Shown here: positions 41,746 through 48,995 of the stretch, in pieces
How the letters are laid out: each line of letters starts with the position of its first letter
How positions within the stretch are numbered: the first letter of the stretch is position 1
Source: CAKOSP01 sp964370545
GTDB taxonomy: Bacteria > Bacillota_I > Bacilli_A > RF39 > UBA660
NCBI GenBank assembly: GCA_964370545.1
Contig: CAYJJQ010000005.1
Coordinates: 1 to 50,152 of the forward strand
Direction: 5' to 3'
Length of the DNA: 50,152 nt
Position numbers and translations under genes: made by a program
Notes under the pieces: model-generated
What the model saw: only the letters and a program-made list of their open reading frames with translations
Told to the model about the DNA's origin: nothing
Database searches by the model: none

Positions 41746-42684
41746 TTAGAATAATGACATTTGTTTAATTATTACACTCTTACTTTCTTTTACTGTAATA
41801 ATAGCATTTTCATTTAATTTACCTATTAAAAGTGGCGAATTAGGATTATGAGATTTTATATTAGCAAGTGAGCTAGTATCATTTTTTAGTGCATAACAAT
41901 AAGTGCAACCATTAGCACAAGAATTATATGTTCCTATTTCATAACTTTCTACACATCTACATTCTTCTCTTTGATTTTTATCAATTTTAACATCTATTTT
42001 AGCACCTAAAATAGATTCTATTACATCTTTATCTATACAAGAACTTTTAGTAATATTAAATCTACTTAAATCTATTTTCTCACTACATGTAGATATACTT
42101 ATATCATTTTCAGATGCTATTTTAGAAAATGCCTCTGCTAATTCATATATTTTTTCATCAGTCATAAAACTAGTAGGATTTTTACCCATTCTGTATGAAA
42201 CATTTTTATAATCATCTACCAAACTAATTACGCATTTATTTGTATATCCCTTTAATATTTTAGCCATTCCTTTAAACTGTTTAATATGATAATCAACAGT
42301 TAATGTATCATTAATTATTATTGGATCATATCTCCATATAACACTATTTTTACCTAATCTATTACTTAAATATATAAATGATTTTAATAGTGTATTTTTA
42401 TCGGGTAAATTAGATTCAATGGTTTTATCATAAGGTGTTATAGTAAACTGAAAATAATATTTATATCCTAGTTTATCTATTTCATCTAAATATTTTATAA
42501 AAGGAATTGGATTTTTAGTCCAAAAAACTATAATATCTACTGCTTCTTTATTAAGCATTATTTTAGAATATCTAGTAGGATTATATGGATTAGGAGTAAT
42601 TACATACCCTTCTTTTAATCTATTAACAAACCACTTGCCATAATAAGAGGGAATATCAGTTCTCCTTGTTACACTTATAATCAT
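41746..42684 (-). CDS. DUF1848 protein with C-terminal radical-SAM-like Cys cluster
   Basis: A 312-aa protein of the DUF1848 family (MIISVTRRTDIPSYYGKWFVNRLKEGY...FWTKNP, highly characteristic). Near the C-terminus is C242-x-C244, then C256-x3-C260-x2-C263 in SCANGCTYCYA, the spacing of the radical SAM iron-sulfur site but at the wrong end of the protein, suggesting a circularly permuted or related fold. Function is unknown. It abuts the guanylate kinase gene with 1 nt between. Confidence 0.85.
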   Translation of the reverse strand: MIISVTRRTDIPSYYGKWFVNRLKEGYVITPNPYNPTRYSKIMLNKEAVDIIVFWTKNPIPFIKYLDEIDKLGYKYYFQFTITPYDKTIESNLPDKNTLLKSFIYLSNRLGKNSVIWRYDPIIINDTLTVDYHIKQFKGMAKILKGYTNKCVISLVDDYKNVSYRMGKNPTSFMTDEKIYELAEAFSKIASENDISISTCSEKIDLSRFNITKSSCIDKDVIESILGAKIDVKIDKNQREECRCVESYEIGTYNSCANGCTYCYALKNDTSSLANIKSHNPNSPLLIGKLNENAIITVKESKSVIIKQMSLF

Positions 42685-42685
42685 A

Positions 42686-43330
42686 TTATATTAAGTATTC
42701 TTCTTCTGGCATTAAAGGTTTAAGAACTCTTACATATTCATTATTTGAATCTATCAAGCTATTTTTAAATTGCTCAAGTAAATCTATATTTAAATTGTTT
42801 ACTTGATTTTCTTTAAATAAAGAAATAAATTTTTTTATTTCTGTTACGCAAGTTTCTAAATCGTTATTAATTACTACAAAATCAAAGTTATAAGCATAAT
42901 TTAGTTGCTTTAAATCACTAGCTAGTCTATTTATATTACGCCCATCTCCTCTTTCTAATAAAGTATCTATGTCTGGCGGTAATATATATATTATACAGTT
43001 ATTAGAAGGATCTGATAATTTATATTCTATGGCTCTTTTAGGAACAATTATAGAAACAATATTTTTATCTGAAATAATCTTTTCAGGATACTCTTCTTTT
43101 GTTGCATAATAAATACCAGCATATTCTACTAAATTGAATAATTTTTTATTATTTACTAATGAAAGTAATTCTTCTGATGTATAAAACCAGTAATCATCCC
43201 CATCTATTTCATCATTTCTTTTTTCTCTTGATGTTACCGATGTATATTTAATATAATTACTATCTTTAAATAATTCATTTGCTATAGTAGTTTTACCGGC
43301 TCCTGATGCTCCACATAAAATAATATTCAT
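42686..43330 (-). CDS. gmk: Guanylate kinase-family protein
   Basis: A 214-aa kinase: P-loop GASGAGKTT (7-15), the GMP-binding segment TSVTSREKRNDEIDGDDYWFY (about 31-51) and the lid/Arg segment near LLERGDGRNINRLASDLKQLNYAYNFDFVVINNDLE. It converts GMP to GDP. About 30 extra C-terminal residues (NNLNIDLLEQFKNSLIDSNNEYVRVLKPLMPEEEYLI) extend beyond the usual length. The lid is shorter than in most Gmk proteins, so a paralogue is possible; no second copy is in the window. Confidence 0.8.
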   Translation of the reverse strand: MNIILCGASGAGKTTIANELFKDSNYIKYTSVTSREKRNDEIDGDDYWFYTSEELLSLVNNKKLFNLVEYAGIYYATKEEYPEKIISDKNIVSIIVPKRAIEYKLSDPSNNCIIYILPPDIDTLLERGDGRNINRLASDLKQLNYAYNFDFVVINNDLETCVTEIKKFISLFKENQVNNLNIDLLEQFKNSLIDSNNEYVRVLKPLMPEEEYLI

Positions 43331-43375
43331 AATTAATTCCTCCTTTTACTTATTATATAATTTAACTTAATTTAA

Positions 43376-43410
43376 TGCAAATAAAAATGTAGAACATTAA
43401 TCTACATTTT
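43376..43410 (-). terminator. Terminator of lepB
   Basis: Ten-bp arms AAAATGTAGA/TCTACATTTT (43401-43410 and 43384-43393), 7-nt loop containing the lepB stop codon (43397-43399), T-rich tail on the minus strand. Confidence 0.85.
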
Positions 43411-43885
43411 CTATTTTATTAAATGGAAAAATTCTTAAACTAGTTATTCCCTCTATATCTGATTTACTTACTGGTCCAAAACTTCTACTATCTTGAGATA
43501 CTGCTCTATTATCTCCTAAGACAAAGTATTCATCATCTTTAAGTGTTATAGCATCCATATCTAGCATTTCAAAACTATTATATGGATCATTTATTAATTC
43601 ATCATTGATAAATAAATTTCCTTCTAAAATGTATAAAGTTTCACCAGGTAAGGCTACTACTCTTTTAATAACTGGAGTTCCTAGTATAGATTTGTCAAGA
43701 ACAACTATATCAAATCTTTCATAATTAGTATCCATTTTATTAAGTATTAAAATATCTCCATCTTTTAAAGTATCATCCATCGATTCTCCATTTACTCTTA
43801 CAGGAGTAGCAATAAAACTTCTAATAAGAAGTACTACTACTAATATAATTATATATGGAATTAACCCTTTTATCTTTTCTTTCAT
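43397..43885 (-). CDS. lepB: Type I signal peptidase
   Basis: A 162-aa membrane protease that cleaves signal peptides. One N-terminal helix (about 7-25), catalytic S35 in VNGESMDDTL and catalytic K74 in VIKRVVALPGE, then GDNRAVSQDSRSFGPV (box E). I place the start at ATG 43885: GGAG lies seven nt upstream, whereas the in-frame ATG further upstream lies within rplS. It follows rplS by 25 nt behind a hairpin that may attenuate readthrough. Confidence 0.93.
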   Translation of the reverse strand: MKEKIKGLIPYIIILVVVLLIRSFIATPVRVNGESMDDTLKDGDILILNKMDTNYERFDIVVLDKSILGTPVIKRVVALPGETLYILEGNLFINDELINDPYNSFEMLDMDAITLKDDEYFVLGDNRAVSQDSRSFGPVSKSDIEGITSLRIFPFNKIENVD

Positions 43886-43892
43886 ATTATCT

Positions 43893-43925
43893 CCAAAAAT
43901 AAAGGAAAGATTAATTTCTTTCCTT
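43893..43925 (-). terminator. Attenuating terminator between rplS and lepB
   Basis: Eight-bp arms AAGGAAAG/CTTTCCTT (43918-43925 and 43902-43909), 8-nt loop with the rplS stop codon (43911-43913), then TTTATTTTTGG on the minus strand. The lepB ribosome binding site follows at once, so it is probably partial. Confidence 0.6.
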
Positions 43926-44249
43926 AACTTTATATTCTTTACGCATGTTCTTAATAAAGTTAAGCTTAGCTCTTCTAACCATACCTTTTTTAACAACAGT
44001 AATTTTATCGATTGTAGGTGCATTAACTGGAAAAACTCTTGTTACTCCAATTCCGCTAGATGTTTTTCTAACAGAAAATGTTTCAGAAACACTTCCACCT
44101 TTTTTAGCAACTACTAGTCCTTCAAAAGCCTGGATTCTTTCTTTTTTTCCTTCTTTTACCCATACGTCTACTTTTACAGTATCCCCAACTCTAAATTCTG
44201 GGATATCTTTGCGAATATGTTTTTTGTTAATTTTATCTACTAAATTCAT
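43911..44249 (-). CDS. rplS: Ribosomal protein bL19
   Basis: A 112-aa protein, complete and of normal size. FRVGDTVKVDVWVKEGKKERIQAFEGLVVAKKGG (about 20-53) and SGIGVTRVFPVNAPTIDKI (about 65-83) are the conserved core; the end RRAKLNFIKNMRKEYKVKER is typical. It bridges the two subunits of the ribosome. It is the first gene after a strong promoter and a structured leader, probably autoregulated. Confidence 0.97.
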   Translation of the reverse strand: MNLVDKINKKHIRKDIPEFRVGDTVKVDVWVKEGKKERIQAFEGLVVAKKGGSVSETFSVRKTSSGIGVTRVFPVNAPTIDKITVVKKGMVRRAKLNFIKNMRKEYKVKERN

Positions 44250-44320
44250 AAATTAACCATCCTTTCTTATGTTTTAACCAATAATCATAGAGGATACTAG
44301 CGGATTATTTTCTTTGGGTC
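44250..44320 (-). ncRNA. rplS 5' leader, candidate L19 leader RNA
   Basis: About 70 nt between the deduced transcript start and the rplS start codon. It has a 7-bp inverted repeat AATAATC/GATTATT with a 16-nt loop containing conserved-looking ATCCGCTAGTATCCTC, then ATTGG and AAGGATGG near the ribosome binding site. Low-GC Gram-positives carry an L19 leader motif at this position; I match it by position and general look only. Confidence 0.5.
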
Positions 44321-44326
44321 CAGTAA

Positions 44327-44355
44327 ATTATAACATATTAGTAATAAAATATCAA
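44327..44355 (-). promoter_or_regulatory. rplS promoter
   Basis: Minus-strand TTGATA (44350-44355), 17-nt spacer and TATAAT (44327-44332) with TG one base before the -10. Start of transcription near 44320. It is a very strong sigma-A promoter, as expected for a ribosomal protein. Confidence 0.85.
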
Positions 44356-45207
44356 TTATTTTTTTACCTTCTCATAGGGCACATCAGGATATATAGAATG
44401 AAGTTCTCTAATCTTATCATAATCAGCCCAATCAAAATATATATTTCCTTCTCTTAATTTAGTATAAAATATTTCTTTTAAATAATAAATTATTAAATCA
44501 AAGTTATCATAATTACTATTTAATCTAATCCAAGTATTATCATAAAGTACTTTAATTAAATTTTCATCTTCGTCTTCATTAAAGTGTTCATCTCTATCAG
44601 AATATCTTGTAGTCCATATATTACCTATAGTATTAATTAAATTAACAAAATTTTCTTCAGTAAATATTCCTTTATAATCTGTTTTAGCTCCAGAAGAAAA
44701 ACTTTCAATTATTGGAAAATCTTCCATTTCATGCATCATCCATATAGGAACATAGATTTTACCAGGCTTTGGACAAACTGGCACTCTTGGAGCCAAAATA
44801 TGTTCAACATAATCTTTTGTATAATTTGTTTCATCCATTTCTACTAAATATTCATGAGAAACAAAATTTCCTTTTCTATTTACAAACACATGGCATAAAG
44901 AACAAAGCAATAAACCATAACCATTTACACTGATTTTTTGTGCAAATCTATATTCATTTTCTTTTTGCTGATACTCTCTTTTTAACTCTGATAGTATTTT
45001 TTGATCATCACTATTTTCACTATTGTGTTTTAATTTAATTTCCTCTGATATTTTTAAAGTTAATTCTTCTAATTTACTTTGAAGTAAATTAATCTCTTTT
45101 CCATATTTCTTTTCTGTTTTCTTAGTTATTTTATCTAACTTTTCTGCTAGCAAATTATCTAGATATGTAATTTGTTTTTTTAAATCTTCTATTTCATATA
45201 AATACAT
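44356..45207 (-). CDS. Uncharacterised coiled-coil protein, 283 aa
   Basis: No recognised family. Residues 1-95 are a long amphipathic coiled coil rich in Lys/Glu/Leu. The globular part has CSLCH (a possible metal or redox motif near 108-112), FVNRKGNFVSHEYLVEMDE, APRVPVCPKPGKIYVPIWMMHEME and many aromatic and acidic residues. It has no signal peptide or membrane segment. AGGAGGG precedes the start. It is downstream of the CNNM-like gene, whose terminator separates them. Confidence 0.6.
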   Translation of the reverse strand: MYLYEIEDLKKQITYLDNLLAEKLDKITKKTEKKYGKEINLLQSKLEELTLKISEEIKLKHNSENSDDQKILSELKREYQQKENEYRFAQKISVNGYGLLLCSLCHVFVNRKGNFVSHEYLVEMDETNYTKDYVEHILAPRVPVCPKPGKIYVPIWMMHEMEDFPIIESFSSGAKTDYKGIFTEENFVNLINTIGNIWTTRYSDRDEHFNEDEDENLIKVLYDNTWIRLNSNYDNFDLIIYYLKEIFYTKLREGNIYFDWADYDKIRELHSIYPDVPYEKVKK

Positions 45208-45231
45208 TATACCCTCCTAAATTTATTATAA

Positions 45232-45260
45232 CAAAAAAAAAATAAAAAGTTCTACTTTTT
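45232..45260 (-). terminator. Terminator of the CNNM-like membrane gene
   Basis: Seven-bp arms AAAAAGT/ACTTTTT (45254-45260 and 45244-45250), 3-nt loop, long T-run on the minus strand. The TAG stop codon (45252-45254) lies at the loop. Confidence 0.75.
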
Positions 45261-45800
45261 ATCTATTTTATAAAATACATTAATAGTTTTACCTACTAGT
45301 TCTACTATATTTTTAGAATTTTCAATTGCATAAGCTTTCCCAATTGCTTTACCACCTACTGTTAAAGATGCAACTATTGATGAAACTACTAAACTCACTG
45401 CTATTATATTAAATCCTGTATTAGCTGCTAAATCAATAGCTATTACTGCTCCTAATGTTCCAGATATAATACCACATATATCACCTATAACATCATTACA
45501 TACATTAGATACTTTATCAGCATTTTTTATCATAAATAAACTTTCTTTAGCACCTTTTTGCTTTTTAGTAGCTCTTGCATGATGCGAGTGATCTTTATCA
45601 GATACTACAGCTACTCCCACTATATCGAAAAATACACCGATTAATATAATTACAAGTAAAGCTATTATTGCATACGGTAATGTAAATACACTAGTTATAG
45701 TATTAGATACAGCACCAAATATAGCAGATAATATAAAAGATAATATGAATATTGTTACTATCCATTTAGAATTATTTTTTTTCTTTTTTGTTTTTTTCAT
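45252..45800 (-). CDS. Membrane protein resembling a CNNM/CorB transmembrane region
   Basis: A 182-aa protein: a basic N-terminus (MKKTKKKKNNSK), about four membrane segments (about 13-33, 41-64, 105-125, 128-148) and a cytoplasmic HSHHARATKKQKGAKESLFMIKNADK loop. The pattern resembles short CorB/DUF21-like proteins common in Clostridia and Bacilli, without the CBS domains of full CNNM transporters. Transport is unproven. GAGGAG precedes the start; it lies directly downstream of the candidate RNA gene's terminator. Confidence 0.5.
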   Translation of the reverse strand: MKKTKKKKNNSKWIVTIFILSFILSAIFGAVSNTITSVFTLPYAIIALLVIILIGVFFDIVGVAVVSDKDHSHHARATKKQKGAKESLFMIKNADKVSNVCNDVIGDICGIISGTLGAVIAIDLAANTGFNIIAVSLVVSSIVASLTVGGKAIGKAYAIENSKNIVELVGKTINVFYKIDKK

Positions 45801-45807
45801 AAACTCC

Positions 45808-45840
45808 TCAAAAAATAAAACATAAAATTACTTTATGTTT
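45808..45840 (-). terminator. Terminator of the candidate RNA gene
   Basis: Perfect 9-bp arms AAACATAAA/TTTATGTTT (45832-45840 and 45818-45826), 5-nt loop, then TATTTTTT on the minus strand. No coding gene ends here, which supports a non-coding transcript. Confidence 0.8.
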
Positions 45841-46314
45841 ATTTAAAAATAGCGTGGTGATATTATAAATTAATTTTACGGCTTAGGTCAAGTTTGTTTT
45901 CCACATTTTTTACCGTAGGTTACCCATCGGAGATTTCTCTTTAAAAAAAATGAATACATGTCACCATAGTATTTACTTGATAACCACTTAGTCCGTACCT
46001 CAATCTTTATAATATCTACTGTGTAACATTCTAGAGGATTTCCCAAACAAAATTTTAAACTGTTATTATTCGCTTTTGCAGTAATAATTTCAAACAAGTA
46101 TCCGCTATTACCACGCACGACAAACGATTTTTAAAATATGGAACATAAAAGGCGACGATTATATGCCATTATAATTTTACCTTATATTATTATTTCTATT
46201 CCCACCCTAATCTGGGCGAAGAAAGCAAGAATAAAAATATCCTTCATCATTCATCTGATAGATTTTTAGGCCTATCTTCAAACAGTAACTCTGACTAGAA
46301 TAATGCACCACAAC
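45808..46314 (-). ncRNA. Candidate large structured RNA, about 500 nt
   Basis: The longest gene-free stretch of the window. It has a consensus promoter at one end and a clear terminator at the other. The ends are complementary (GUGGUG, 46306-46311, with CACCAC, 45854-45859). Long-range pairs UACGG/CCGUA (45993-45997 with 45877-45881) and UCAAGU/ACUUGA (45975-45980 with 45888-45893) nest in order, enclosing a local hairpin CCG.UGGG...CCUACGG (45913-45930). Base composition is less AT-rich than other intergenic DNA. A 76-codon frame from GTG 46118 exists but lacks a good ribosome binding site and uses atypical codons. I could not match RNase P, tmRNA, SRP or 6S RNA. Confidence 0.6.
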
Positions 46315-46320
46315 AAAATA

Positions 46321-46349
46321 ATTTTATCACATTTTTGCTAATTTGTCAA
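46321..46349 (-). promoter_or_regulatory. Strong promoter of the candidate RNA gene
   Basis: On the minus strand a perfect TTGACA (46344-46349), 17-nt spacer and TAAAAT (46321-46326), with TG one base before the -10. The predicted transcript starts near G46314. No start codon with a good ribosome binding site follows for over 150 nt. Confidence 0.85.
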
Positions 46350-46400
46350 AAAACATTATGAAAAATGCTCATAATATTATATGAAAATAAAAAAAATTGA

Positions 46401-46709
46401 TTACTCAATTTCTATAATTATACTCTTCCATTTTGCTTCTAAATATAATTCTTTTGATACTTCACTATCAAAATTATATTCATCTTCTCCTATATACCAA
46501 CCATCAAAAATATATCCTTCTAATACTGGCGTTACTGGCTTTTCTACTGTCTTACCTACCATAACTCTAGCAGTTGGTACTGGAGTTCCTCCTTTGGAAT
46601 CAAAAACTATATCATAACTTTTAAATATAGTTGTACCTGCTAATATAATAATTAAAACTGCAGATATAACAAATATACTACCTAATGTTATTATTTTTTT
46701 CTTACTCAT
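46401..46709 (-). CDS. Membrane-anchored single InlB-type B-repeat protein
   Basis: A 102-aa protein: short basic start (MSKKK), a membrane helix (about 6-27), and one external beta-grasp repeat of the Listeria-Bacteroides type (FDSKGGTPVPTARVMVGKTVEKPVTPVLEGYIFDGWYIGEDEYNFDSEVSKELYLEAKW, about 34-93), the family in internalin B. One repeat alone is minimal; it may be a surface ligand-binding or spacer module. I chose the ATG at 46709; an upstream in-frame ATG at 46727 has no ribosome binding site. Confidence 0.7.
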   Translation of the reverse strand: MSKKKIITLGSIFVISAVLIIILAGTTIFKSYDIVFDSKGGTPVPTARVMVGKTVEKPVTPVLEGYIFDGWYIGEDEYNFDSEVSKELYLEAKWKSIIIEIE

Positions 46710-46741
46710 ATTTATCAACCCTATCATAAAAAAATTATATC

Positions 46742-46766
46742 ATAAAAAAAAGTAGTTATCTACTTT
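46742..46766 (-). terminator. Terminator downstream of the 130-aa gene
   Basis: Seven-bp arms AAAGTAG/CTACTTT (46760-46766 and 46749-46755), 4-nt loop holding the stop codon (46756-46758), then eight T-rich bases on the minus strand. Confidence 0.85.
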
Positions 46767-47148
46767 TATTTGTTGTTTTATGTGAAGTGTATTCATATGC
46801 TCTACTATTTGCTAATTTTATTTTAAGTAAATATAGTTCTTTAAACATTTTCTCTATATTTTTAATACTTAAATATTTATGATATCTATTTAATATTAAC
46901 TTTTCTAATCTTTCTATTTCTCCTAAAATGATTGTTTCATTAGGGTTATTATCTTCATCACTAAGCATCTCTAGTAGTTTTTTATACTTAGTTAAAAAAT
47001 TACGTTTAATATAATATTCTATTAATTTATGGCTATATAAAACTATACTAGTATCATCTTTTTTACTAGAATTTATTATAAAACCTTTGTCTACATCTAA
47101 TTCATATGTAGTGTTTACTAAACTTTTATTTTTAACTACAAATTTCAT
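46756..47148 (-). CDS. Uncharacterised protein, 130 aa, downstream of trmD
   Basis: No family recognised. A short beta-rich start (MKFVVKNKSLVNTTYELDVDKGFIINSSKKDD) is followed by basic helices (KLIEYYIKRNFLTKYKKLLEML, EIERLEKLILNRYHKYLSIKNIEKMFKELYLLKIKLANSRAYEY). Soluble, no Cys. It is five nt after trmD and ends the operon with a terminator, so it is coexpressed with tRNA and ribosome maturation genes; the basic helices would suit RNA binding, but that is only a guess. Confidence 0.6.
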   Translation of the reverse strand: MKFVVKNKSLVNTTYELDVDKGFIINSSKKDDTSIVLYSHKLIEYYIKRNFLTKYKKLLEMLSDEDNNPNETIILGEIERLEKLILNRYHKYLSIKNIEKMFKELYLLKIKLANSRAYEYTSHKTTNKSR

Positions 47149-47153
47149 ACTTC

Positions 47154-47792
47154 CTACTTTTCTATTTTTTTTCTATTATCTTCTCTCCACTTAGCTATAA
47201 GTGCATGATTACCACTAAGTAGTTCTTCTGGAACTTTCATACCTTTATATTCACTAGGTTTAGTATAAGCTGGGTAATCATAGTATTCATCATTAAATGA
47301 TTCACTTTCTAAACTATCAGCATTAATTACTCCTGGTAATAACCTAGCTACTGAATCTGTTATAGCCATAGCTGGTATTTCTCCACCTGTTAACACATAA
47401 TCTCCTATAGATATTATTTCATCTGCTAGAAGCTTTATTCTTTCATCAAAACCTTCATAATGTCCACATATAATAATTAAATGCTTTTTATTAGTTAGTT
47501 CATTTGCTTTACTTTGATTATATCTTACTCCTTCAGGAGAAAGTATAATTATATGTGAATCATCTGTTTTAATATCATCTACTGCATTGTATATTGGTTC
47601 ACATCTTAAAAGCATCCCTGCTCCCCCACCATATAAAGTATCATCTACTTGGTTATTATTAAGGGGCGAGTAATCTCTAAAGTTAACTATATTAATAGTT
47701 AACTTTTTATTATTAATTGCTCTTTTAATAATAGATTCATTTAAAACTCCGTTAAACATTTCAGGAAATAGTGTTAATATATCTATTTTCAT
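47154..47792 (-). CDS. trmD: tRNA (guanine-N1)-methyltransferase
   Basis: A 212-aa SPOUT enzyme methylating G37 of tRNA. MKIDILTLFPEMFNGVLNESIIKRA, YGGGAGMLLRCEPI, LSPEGVRYNQ, CGHYEGFDERI and the knot motif ISIGDYVLTGGEIPAMAITDSVARLLPGV are all present. It ends at AKWREDNRKKIEK, about 20-30 residues earlier than most homologues, lacking the RTKxRRPDL tail. Its ATG overlaps the TGA of rimM. Confidence 0.96.
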   Translation of the reverse strand: MKIDILTLFPEMFNGVLNESIIKRAINNKKLTINIVNFRDYSPLNNNQVDDTLYGGGAGMLLRCEPIYNAVDDIKTDDSHIIILSPEGVRYNQSKANELTNKKHLIIICGHYEGFDERIKLLADEIISIGDYVLTGGEIPAMAITDSVARLLPGVINADSLESESFNDEYYDYPAYTKPSEYKGMKVPEELLSGNHALIAKWREDNRKKIEK

Positions 47793-48277
47793 ATTAATTC
47801 TTCTGCTCCTTTTACATAAATAATTTTATTTTTTATATCTACTTTATTTATATAATTATCTATAAAGGGTATATAATAATTTTTATTATTATAACTACAA
47901 TATAAAAATTTATGAATTTTATTATATCTTATTTCAATAACTTTTCCTAGCACTTTTTCATTATCAATTATTTCATAATTAATTAAATCACTAAGTAAGT
48001 ATTCACCCTCTTTTAAATTTAAATTTTCCTTCTTAAAATATATATCTTTTTTTATTAAATTATTTACTAAATTAATATCAAATAAATTATCTACTGTTAT
48101 CAATATAAAGTTCTTATGCTTTCTAACACTAGTTATTTCATACTCTTTATTATCTATTAATATTATATTACCTTTTTTATATACAAAATCTTCTTTTTCA
48201 AACTCACTTAATACTTTAAGTTCTCCTTTTATTCCATGAAATGAGTTTATATAACCTACATAAATATTATTTTCCAT
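47789..48277 (-). CDS. rimM: 16S rRNA processing/maturation protein RimM
   Basis: A 162-aa 30S assembly factor: N-terminal beta barrel (YVGYINSFHGIKGELKVLSEFE) and C-terminal PRC barrel (GEYLLSDLINYEIID...IHKFLYCSYNNKNYYIPFIDNYI). It is shorter and more divergent than typical, but the position before trmD confirms it. I chose ATG 48277, with GAGGT six nt upstream inside the end of the rRNA methyltransferase gene; an in-frame ATG 18 codons upstream has no ribosome binding site. Confidence 0.92.
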   Translation of the reverse strand: MENNIYVGYINSFHGIKGELKVLSEFEKEDFVYKKGNIILIDNKEYEITSVRKHKNFILITVDNLFDINLVNNLIKKDIYFKKENLNLKEGEYLLSDLINYEIIDNEKVLGKVIEIRYNKIHKFLYCSYNNKNYYIPFIDNYINKVDIKNKIIYVKGAEELI

Positions 48278-48983
48278 TATATACCTCATACATAAGTATT
48301 GAAGCACTAACTCCTGCATTAAGACTTTCACACTTGCTATCCATAGGTATTTTTACATAATGATCACACTTAAGTAGTGGATTAATCCCTTTACCTTCAT
48401 TACCTATTATAATAGCTACTTTATCATTTACATAGCTTTTAATACTATCTCCACTATTAACATCAGTACCAATAATTTTATATCCCCTACTTCTTAAATC
48501 ATCTAAATAAGTAGTTAAATCTTCTTTCTTAAAATTAATAGAAAAAATCATACCTTCACTTGCTCTTAACACTTTTTCATTAAATACATCACAAGTCCCA
48601 GTACCAAAAATTATATTTTCAAAGCCAAAAGCAAGTGCGCTTCTAATTATAGTTCCTACATTACCTGGATCTTGTACATTATCTAAAATAATTATATTTT
48701 CATCTGATAACTCTGTAGTAAACATATTTACAACAGCTATTATATTTGAAGGACTAACTTGACTTGATATCTTTTTCATAATTTCTTTAGTAACAACATA
48801 AGTATTATCAAAATTATAATTATCTTCTAAAACTATTAAGGTATCAACCAAACCTTTTTCTAAAGCTAAATTTACTAAATGATCTCCCTCAATTAAAAAC
48901 TTCTTTTCACTATCTTTGAATTTTTTATCTTTAAGTTTAACCCAGTATTTAACTTTTTCATTTGTATTACTTGCTATTCTCAT
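48267..48983 (-). CDS. TrmH/SpoU-family rRNA 2'-O-methyltransferase
   Basis: A 238-aa SPOUT methyltransferase. An N-terminal substrate-binding part (IASNTNEKVKYWVKLKDKKFKDSEKKFLIEGDHLVNLAL) is followed by the knot domain with motifs LDNVQDPGNVGTIIRSALAFGF (I), VAIIIGNEGKGI (II) and IPMDSKCESLNAGVSASILMYEV (III). It probably methylates 23S rRNA, as in the RlmB/YsgA group; the exact site is unknown. Its end overlaps the start of rimM. Confidence 0.92.
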   Translation of the reverse strand: MRIASNTNEKVKYWVKLKDKKFKDSEKKFLIEGDHLVNLALEKGLVDTLIVLEDNYNFDNTYVVTKEIMKKISSQVSPSNIIAVVNMFTTELSDENIIILDNVQDPGNVGTIIRSALAFGFENIIFGTGTCDVFNEKVLRASEGMIFSINFKKEDLTTYLDDLRSRGYKIIGTDVNSGDSIKSYVNDKVAIIIGNEGKGINPLLKCDHYVKIPMDSKCESLNAGVSASILMYEVYNGK

Positions 48984-48995
48984 ATATTACTCCTA

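Noticed and set aside
43886..44023. Upstream in-frame start for lepB
   Set aside because: It would lie inside rplS, adds a non-homologous 46 residues and lacks a ribosome binding site; ATG 43885 has one.
45888..46118. A 76-codon frame from GTG within the candidate RNA gene
   Set aside because: No convincing ribosome binding site, codon use unlike the neighbours (CGG, CGA, CTC, ACC), and it crosses the long-range pairings. No domain recognised.
45808..46314. RNase P RNA, tmRNA, SRP RNA or 6S RNA
   Set aside because: I looked on both strands for AGGAAAGUCC, the tRNA-like end of tmRNA, the SRP GGAAGCAGC element and a single long 6S-type hairpin; none is visible. GGCTTA on the plus strand recalls RNase P but sits at the wrong end.
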